This document shows positions 23,886 through 29,702 of a stretch of 29,702 nt of DNA, piece after piece; the stretch's first letter is position 1, and each line of letters begins with the position of its first letter. Made by a program: the position numbers and the translations under genes. The notes beneath the pieces are model-generated. The model saw only the letters and a list, made by a program, of their open reading frames with translations, had not been told where the DNA came from and made no database searches. Source of the stretch: Clostridium sp. CAG:413 (GTDB taxonomy: Bacteria; Bacillota; Clostridia; Oscillospirales; Acutalibacteraceae); contig FR888204.1 in NCBI GenBank assembly GCA_000431775.1, positions 37,219 through 66,920 on the forward strand, given 5' to 3'.

Positions 23886-26800
23886 TGTCAAAATTTAAGC
23901 GTTTCTTGAGTTCATTCCTTGCTCTTGCAATGGTGCTCGGAATGTTCTCGATGCTCGGCGGCGTCTTTGCCGTTGACGCATCTGCGGCTGCTACGCCGTA
24001 TACCACTCACATCAAGACATATGCCGAGCTCGAAGAAGAGCACCCCAACGGCTTCTATTATTTTGGTGTTGAGTTCATTGAAGCGGATGGTCAGCCGACT
24101 GACCATATCGTCTCACCCGGCGATACTCTTACCGTTAGATTCTATATCAAATCCAGCTTCTATCTGACTGCACAGGTTATGCAGTTCAACCTTGACAGAA
24201 ACTTCTTTGATATCACTAACGGCCAGGCTAACGGCTGGATTGCAAACAGAGGCCCCGACCTTGTGGAGGGCAAGTGCTATCCTACCAATAACTACCCCAC
24301 GCCCATCCCCAAGGCTCTTCTTTCGGATGTCAATCCCAATTATAACGAAGAGACCGGCAACGGCCCCTATGTTTCACTTGTAGCACAGTTCGCTACCGTT
24401 GGTAGTAAGTACCTGGTTTATAATGCAAGGACCGGATACACCAGTAAGATATTTGAGACTGCGGAAGAAATCGAAGCCGCTAAGGGTCTCGACTTCTACA
24501 AGCTGAGCGGTTTCTACGGCGATAGCAAGCTCGGTTATAAGATGACCGACGATATGTATATATGCGAAACCACTCTTACCGTCAGAGACAATCTTACCCC
24601 CGGCACTTCCGGCAAGATTTTCCAGCATGACAGAGATGTTAAGCTCAACAACTCTGCTGCAAACGGCTATGTCTGCGTTTGCGATACCGATTCAGGTAAG
24701 ACTGCGGATTCCAAGTCGTTTGAGAAGAGCCCGCTCTTCACCGCTGATATGTTTGATAATGAAGGCCTTGATCAGATCTTCTACATTGACGACGGCGGCA
24801 GCACTCCCGTTCAGGAGCACACCGCAACCTTCATGGCTAACGACGCTGTTTACAGCAGCGCAACTTACGCCGAGGGCGCAGAGATCGCTGCCCCCGCAAC
24901 CCCTCCCACCAAGGATGGCTACACCTTCGCTGGTTGGTCACTTGACGGCACTAACGTTATTACCTTCCCGCAGACCATGGGTACTGCCGATGTAACTTAC
25001 ACCGCAGTATTCGTTGAGAATGCGAAGTATAAGGCAACATTCCTTGTTGACGGCGCAGCCTACGGCGACGTTAATTCCTATGCAGAGGGCGAGCAGATCG
25101 TCGCACCTGCAGATCCTTCCAAGACCGGCTACACCTTCACCGGTTGGGATCCCGCAGTAGGCACCATGGGCAACGCTGACATGACCTTCAACGCAAAGTT
25201 TGAAGCTAAGACTTACAATGTTAAGTTCATGAACGGCGAAGTTCAGCACGATGCAAACACCGTTAAGTATGACGGCGCTTACACCCTTCCCGCAGCACCG
25301 ACTAAGGACGGTTACACCTTCGCAGGCTGGGTTGACGCAGAAGGCAACGCAATGCCCGCAACCCACACCACCGACGGCGACGTGACCTTCTATGCTAAGT
25401 GGGTCACCTCCGCTTTCGACGCTAAATTCTATCTTGACGCTGCTAAGACCGATCTCTACGACACTAAGAGTGTTGAGTTCGGCGCAGCTATCACCGCTCC
25501 CGCAGCACCCTCAAAGACCGGTTACACCTTCAAGGGCTGGTCGCTTGACGGCTCCACCGTCCTCGCTGATCTCGGCACCATGGATACCGAGGGTAAGGAC
25601 TTCATCGCTGTATTTGAGGCTCTCAGCTCCGGCGTGACCTTCTATGACGGCGACACGGTTCTCGAAACCAAGACCGGCAACTTCGGCGATAAGATCAACG
25701 CTATCGACAATCCCACCAAGGCAGGCTATACCTTCGCAGGTTGGGTTGACGCAAGCGGCGCTGACGTTATCTTCCCCGTAACCCTTGGCCTTGACCCCAT
25801 CAGCGTTTACGCTAAGTGGACTGCGAACCCGATATTCATCGAGTTCTATGACGGCGCAAACTTCATTAGCGGCGGCGAGCAGAATTGCGGCGAAGCTATC
25901 GTGGCTCCCGAGGCTCCCGTCAAGGCCGGCTACAACTTCGTGGGCTGGGTCGACGCGAACGGCAATGCAATGCCCGCAACCGTCCCCGCTGCTGAAGCAA
26001 AGTACTACACCAAGTATGAGGCGGCTTCCTACAACGTCACCTTCAAGGCTGACGGCGAGACCGTTAGATCCGGAGAAGCTCTCTTCGGAAGCACCATCGT
26101 TCCTCCCGACGCTCCCTCCAAGGTCGGCAATACCTTCAAGGGCTGGGCTGTTGAAGGCACTACCGATATAGTTACATTTGACGACAACACCACGGTTCCC
26201 GTCGGCGGCGTCACCTATGTTGCTATATTCGAGGTCAACACCTATAAGATCACTTACTATGTTGATAACGTAATCGTTAATGTCGACGAGTATAAGTACG
26301 GCGATAAGGTCACCGCTTATACCTATACTCCGGAAGCAGGCGAATCTTTCGGCGGTTGGACTACCACAATCCCCGAGACCATGCCCGCCAATGACGTTAA
26401 CATTTACGGCACCACCGAAACCAACACCTACACCGTGACCTTCAACGTCAACGGCAAGGAGTACACGAAGCTCTCCTTTGCTTACGGCGCGACCGTTACC
26501 GCTCCTGCGTATACGGTTCCCGAGGGCTACAGCTTCACCGGCTGGAATCTTCCCGAGACCATGCCCGCAGAGAACATCACCCTTGACGCAACTCTCACCA
26601 AGAACTCTTACTTCGTTAAGTATTACCTCTTTGAGGGCGACACCGAGCCTTACGCAGAGTTCACCGTTTCTTACGGCGACGTGATCCCCGTTCCCGACGA
26701 ACCCGCAGTTCCCGGCTATCAGTTCCAGGATTGGGATTATGAGAATCTCGGCACGGCTACCATGCCCGCACAGGCTCTCAACATCTACGCCAACATGGCT

Positions 26801-29629
26801 AAGGAAGAGTACGCCATCGAGTTCGAAGGCGCAGACGGCACTATCGTTTCCGATTGGATCGGCTACTATGGTGATACCATCACCGCCGACCAGACTCCCG
26901 AAGTTACCAAGGAAGGCTCCCGTTTCGTCGGTTGGACCGTTAACGGCGTTGATGTCACCTTCCCCTACACCGTAAAGGGCGACACCACCTTCGTTCCCAA
27001 GTTCACCACCAACGGCTACATCCTTACCTACATCGTTGACGGCGAAGTTTACAGCCGCAATACCTACGATTTCGGCGCAGCGCTTCCCGCAGCCGACACT
27101 CCCACCAAGGAAGGCCACACCTTCTCAGGCTGGGATAGGGAAACTCCCGCAACCATGCCCGCTGAGGATATCACTATCAGCGGTAGCTTCACCCCCAATA
27201 AGTATGACGCAACCTTCTATAAGGATGGCGTACTTTTCGCAACCGTTCCCACCGACTTCGGTCAGGTTCCCGTTGCTCCCACTGAGGGCCTTGAAAAGGT
27301 CGGCTACACCTTCACCGGTTGGAATCCCGCCCTTACCGCTATCGGCGTTGACGGCGCAAGATACGACGCAATGTATGTTGCCCAGAACGTTGATTACAAG
27401 GTCAATGTTTACACCATGGGTCTTGACGGCAACTATGGCGAGCCCGAGGTTCTGAGCTACACCGCTACTGCCGACAGCTCCGTCACTTACCCCGCAGCAG
27501 AAAAGACCGGCTTCACCATCGCAGACAACAGCGTCCTTTCCGGCACCGTTGCTCCCGACGGCTCGCTCGTCCTCTCTGTTTACTATTCACGCAATCAGTA
27601 CACCTTCAAGACCGTCGTTGACGGCGTTGAGGCTCCCGTAACCTACTACTACGGCGCTGATATCGAGGCTCCTGCGGCTCCCGTCAAGGAAGGCTACACC
27701 TTCGTTAAGTGGGATGCTACCATCCCCGCAACGATGCCCGCAAGAGACGTCACCGTTACCGCAGTATTCAAGATCAACCAGTACACCATCACCTTCGTTA
27801 CCGATGGCGGCACTGCTGTTGCTCCCATTACTCAGGATTACGGCACCGCAGTTACTGCTCCCGCAGCTCCCACTAAGGTCGGTTACACCTTTGCAGGCTG
27901 GGATAAGGCTATCCCCGAGACCATCCCCGCTGAGGACATGACCATAACCGCTAAGTGGACTGTTAACCAGTACACCATCACCTTCAATACCGACGGTGGC
28001 TCCGATGTCGCTCCTATCACTCAGGATTACGGCACCGCAGTTGCTGCTCCCGCAGCTCCCACCAAGGCCGGTTACTCCTTCGCAGGCTGGTATAAGGACG
28101 GTGTTGCTTACACCTTCACCACCATGCCCGCTGAGGACATCACCCTTACCGCTAAGTGGTCCACCGACAGCCACAACGCTATCTTCGTAATTGACGGCGT
28201 TGAGACTATCGTTCCCACCGAGTTCGGTCAGGTTCCCGTTGCTCCTCCGGCCTCCAAGCTCGGCTACACCTTCACCGGTTGGGATAAGGAGCTTGTAGCA
28301 ATGGGCACTGAGGATGTTACCTACACCGCTCAGTTCAAGGCTAACACCTATGACGCTATCTTCGACGCTAACGGCGGTGCTTTCGCCGACGGCAAGACCA
28401 GCGTTACCGTTCCCACCGTATTTGACACTGCTATCGTTGCTCCCACCGAAGAGCCCACCAGGTATGGCTACACCTTCAACGGTTGGTCACCCGCAGTCGG
28501 CAACATGACCTCTGAGGGCATCACCTTCACCGCTCAGTGGAAGCAGGATCTCAGCATCTGCCGCATCCAGAACGTTACCAGAGTTACTCCTAACGTCTAT
28601 GGCAGACAGGTTGCTGATTACGAAGTCACCGTTAAGGGCAGCCCGATCAAGATCGAGTTTGCTTACACCGGCGGCTCCGAGGTCTACTGGCAGTATGACA
28701 GACACGATCCCATCATCGACCTCAACGATGTCGAGGCTACCGGTCTCTTCCTCATCAAGGCTTACAATGCAGCCGGCGAAGAAGTTGCACTTGGCTCCGC
28801 TGACACCGATTACGAGGTTTGGAGCATCAGAGCTATCTACACCGAGGGCACTTATAAGGTCCGCGCTAAGGTCGCTCACAGTGATGATTCTTGGGAGCCT
28901 AAGGATATCGCTTACGACTTCGTCAACACCTATGACGTTGAGCCTATCGATCCCAACGATCTCACCTCCGCTACCATCTCCAAGACTACCGTTAAGCGTG
29001 GCGACTATGTCTATCTGACCGTCGTTACCTCGACCAACGTCAACAGAGTAAGGATCGCTAAGACCGAGGCCGATGGCACTCTTGCCACCGTCGCTTTCTC
29101 GACCACCGCTAAGAATCCCGACAACCTTACCATCACTGACGCTGACGGCGTCAGAACCTGGAACATCAGGATCAGATTCTCCTATGTCGGCAACGACGAT
29201 TATCAGATCCAGAATTGGAAGCTTCAGTACCGCAAGGTTAACGGCAATAAGTGGCTCGACAGCGAGTATAACTACGACATCAAGATCACGAAGTATGCTG
29301 AGACCGTATCCCCCGTTGAGGGTAAGGATCCCTTCAGCGTAATCTCCGTTGCGACTCCCACCGACGCTATTGCTAAGGGCAGCTTCGCAGAGGTTACCGT
29401 CGTGACCACCAGTGATGCTTCGAGGATCCGTCTGACAGTTGCCGGCAGGTCCAGCACCTATCTCAAGACCTCGCAGAACACCGTTTCCGTTACCGATAAC
29501 GGCGACGGCACCACCACTTGGGTCGTTAAGTACAGATTCGCTACCGCTGGCACCGCCACGGTAACTGCTCAGGCTCGCGGCAATGCTTGGTCATCCGCTG
29601 TTGCCGGCGCAGATGTTACCGTTGCCTGA
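23885..29629 (+). CDS. Giant secreted protein: cohesin/CBM-like N-domain, about 18 InlB B-type repeats, Ig-like C-terminal units
   Basis: This is a 1914-aa protein. ATG 23885 is chosen because it directly gives a signal peptide (SKFKRF, a hydrophobic core and a probable cut after VDASA at about 34); an upstream in-frame ATG (23825) would add 20 residues with no ribosome site. Residues about 45-300 include VSPGDTLTVRFYIKSS and a later FNLDRNFFDI, a pattern seen in cohesin and CBM beta-sandwich domains; this is tentative. Residues 312-1552 are tandem Listeria-Bacteroides (InlB B-type, Flg_new) repeats with GYTFxGW and xxAKW/F motifs, with one MucBP-like unit inserted. Residues about 1558-1914 hold three Ig-like units; the last two share (E/Y)VTVVT-like and TTTW/RTW strands. 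There is no LPXTG, SLH, dockerin or terminal helix, so attachment must be non-covalent or absent. It is probably co-transcribed with the preceding dockerin gene (140 nt away). Confidence 0.88.
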   Translation: MSKFKRFLSSFLALAMVLGMFSMLGGVFAVDASAAATPYTTHIKTYAELEEEHPNGFYYFGVEFIEADGQPTDHIVSPGDTLTVRFYIKSSFYLTAQVMQFNLDRNFFDITNGQANGWIANRGPDLVEGKCYPTNNYPTPIPKALLSDVNPNYNEETGNGPYVSLVAQFATVGSKYLVYNARTGYTSKIFETAEEIEAAKGLDFYKLSGFYGDSKLGYKMTDDMYICETTLTVRDNLTPGTSGKIFQHDRDVKLNNSAANGYVCVCDTDSGKTADSKSFEKSPLFTADMFDNEGLDQIFYIDDGGSTPVQEHTATFMANDAVYSSATYAEGAEIAAPATPPTKDGYTFAGWSLDGTNVITFPQTMGTADVTYTAVFVENAKYKATFLVDGAAYGDVNSYAEGEQIVAPADPSKTGYTFTGWDPAVGTMGNADMTFNAKFEAKTYNVKFMNGEVQHDANTVKYDGAYTLPAAPTKDGYTFAGWVDAEGNAMPATHTTDGDVTFYAKWVTSAFDAKFYLDAAKTDLYDTKSVEFGAAITAPAAPSKTGYTFKGWSLDGSTVLADLGTMDTEGKDFIAVFEALSSGVTFYDGDTVLETKTGNFGDKINAIDNPTKAGYTFAGWVDASGADVIFPVTLGLDPISVYAKWTANPIFIEFYDGANFISGGEQNCGEAIVAPEAPVKAGYNFVGWVDANGNAMPATVPAAEAKYYTKYEAASYNVTFKADGETVRSGEALFGSTIVPPDAPSKVGNTFKGWAVEGTTDIVTFDDNTTVPVGGVTYVAIFEVNTYKITYYVDNVIVNVDEYKYGDKVTAYTYTPEAGESFGGWTTTIPETMPANDVNIYGTTETNTYTVTFNVNGKEYTKLSFAYGATVTAPAYTVPEGYSFTGWNLPETMPAENITLDATLTKNSYFVKYYLFEGDTEPYAEFTVSYGDVIPVPDEPAVPGYQFQDWDYENLGTATMPAQALNIYANMAKEEYAIEFEGADGTIVSDWIGYYGDTITADQTPEVTKEGSRFVGWTVNGVDVTFPYTVKGDTTFVPKFTTNGYILTYIVDGEVYSRNTYDFGAALPAADTPTKEGHTFSGWDRETPATMPAEDITISGSFTPNKYDATFYKDGVLFATVPTDFGQVPVAPTEGLEKVGYTFTGWNPALTAIGVDGARYDAMYVAQNVDYKVNVYTMGLDGNYGEPEVLSYTATADSSVTYPAAEKTGFTIADNSVLSGTVAPDGSLVLSVYYSRNQYTFKTVVDGVEAPVTYYYGADIEAPAAPVKEGYTFVKWDATIPATMPARDVTVTAVFKINQYTITFVTDGGTAVAPITQDYGTAVTAPAAPTKVGYTFAGWDKAIPETIPAEDMTITAKWTVNQYTITFNTDGGSDVAPITQDYGTAVAAPAAPTKAGYSFAGWYKDGVAYTFTTMPAEDITLTAKWSTDSHNAIFVIDGVETIVPTEFGQVPVAPPASKLGYTFTGWDKELVAMGTEDVTYTAQFKANTYDAIFDANGGAFADGKTSVTVPTVFDTAIVAPTEEPTRYGYTFNGWSPAVGNMTSEGITFTAQWKQDLSICRIQNVTRVTPNVYGRQVADYEVTVKGSPIKIEFAYTGGSEVYWQYDRHDPIIDLNDVEATGLFLIKAYNAAGEEVALGSADTDYEVWSIRAIYTEGTYKVRAKVAHSDDSWEPKDIAYDFVNTYDVEPIDPNDLTSATISKTTVKRGDYVYLTVVTSTNVNRVRIAKTEADGTLATVAFSTTAKNPDNLTITDADGVRTWNIRIRFSYVGNDDYQIQNWKLQYRKVNGNKWLDSEYNYDIKITKYAETVSPVEGKDPFSVISVATPTDAIAKGSFAEVTVVTTSDASRIRLTVAGRSSTYLKTSQNTVSVTDNGDGTTTWVVKYRFATAGTATVTAQARGNAWSSAVAGADVTVA
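24818..28540 (+). repeat. Array of about 18 InlB B-type repeats plus one MucBP-like unit
   Basis: The coding region contains successive units of about 60-75 codons. Each has a first strand such as YxxTFxxDG, a PTKxGYTFxGW core and an end such as TAKW or TAVF. I count 18 cores (13 before and 5 after the odd unit). The odd unit (about 27390-27595) reads DYKVNVYTMGLDGNYGEPEV, lacks the GW core and resembles MucBP. Such repeats form extended stalk-like beta structures in adhesins. Confidence 0.88.
27779..28156 (+). repeat. Recent 189-bp tandem duplication within the B-repeat array
   Basis: Units 27779-27967 and 27968-28156 are much more alike in DNA than other units of the array. Both begin QYTITF, share PITQDYGTAV and AAPAAPTK, and keep long runs of identical codons. 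The 189-bp period is exactly 63 codons, so the frame is maintained. This marks the most recent expansion of the array. Confidence 0.8.
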
Positions 29630-29667
29630 TCAACGGTTCGCCTCAGTCTGTAACTGAATAATTCCGG

Positions 29668-29697
29668 GCCGCAGGGGCTTGCTCCTGCGGCATTTTT
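29668..29697 (+). terminator. Rho-independent terminator after second giant gene
   Basis: GCCGCAGG (29668-29675) pairs with CCTGCGGC (29684-29691), with possible extension into the loop through a G-U pair. It is followed by ATTTTTC. It lies about 40 nt after the stop codon and ends the surface-protein transcription unit. Confidence 0.9.
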
Positions 29698-29702
29698 CTG
29701 TC

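Noticed and set aside
25511..27118. A 535-codon open frame on the minus strand opposite the B-repeat array
   Set aside because: It arises from the strongly biased, repetitive codons of the + strand gene. The translation is low-complexity V/G/D/N-rich, with no ribosome site or family motif.
24818..28540. CRISPR-like or non-coding tandem array
   Set aside because: Period, frame maintenance and protein motif show coding B-type repeats; there are no short identical repeats with unique spacers.

Overview
The window looks like a chromosomal segment of a spore-forming, moderately GC-rich member of Clostridia, probably Oscillospirales/Ruminococcaceae-like. The indications are: a Gram-positive ECF vitamin-transporter module next to truA; a ClpE-type ATPase with a zinc-ribbon N-terminus; spoVAC and spoVAD; strong AGGAGG-type ribosome sites; and very large secreted proteins with dockerin-like, FIVAR-like and InlB B-type repeats. 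The taxonomic placement is inference from gene content only. All supported genes are on the + strand.

Region 1 (1-9220) is housekeeping. It holds the 3' end of ruvB, a class I SAM methyltransferase, ecfA1-ecfA2-ecfT (energy-coupling module for vitamin uptake), truA, a one-TM hypothetical protein (possibly DUF5711), cvpA, pgsA and a ClpE-like ATPase. Most neighbours overlap by 4 nt or sit 1-18 nt apart. A good sigma-A-type promoter (TTGACA, 17 nt, TATCAT) overlaps the stop of the hypothetical gene, so cvpA-pgsA-clpE can also be transcribed separately. A clear intrinsic terminator at 9236-9272 closes this block.

Region 2 (9275-18075) starts with a candidate forespore promoter (GCATA, 14 nt, GGAAAGAATA). 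It continues with spoVAC, spoVAD, a 47-codon single-helix membrane protein and a 2348-codon cyclic beta-1,2-glucan synthase-like protein (GT84, GH189-like, GH94). No terminator interrupts the run, which ends at a strong terminator (18024-18073). spoVAE, which usually follows spoVAD, is not here. The layout suggests that a polysaccharide synthase is co-transcribed with the spore dipicolinic-acid channel genes. The synthase carries a 32-bp imperfect tandem duplication near its 3' end that shifts the frame and removes the conserved GH94 C-terminus, which is still readable in another frame.

Region 3 (18076-29702) is a surface-protein locus. After an AT-rich gene-less stretch comes a consensus promoter (TTGACA, 17 nt, TATAGT), a GC-rich leader of about 200 nt with nested complementary arms, and two giant secreted proteins. 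The first (1693 aa) ends in a divergent dockerin. The second (1914 aa) has a possible cohesin/CBM-like N-terminal domain, about 18 InlB B-type repeats and three Ig-like C-terminal units, with no visible wall anchor. A terminator at 29668-29697 ends the unit.
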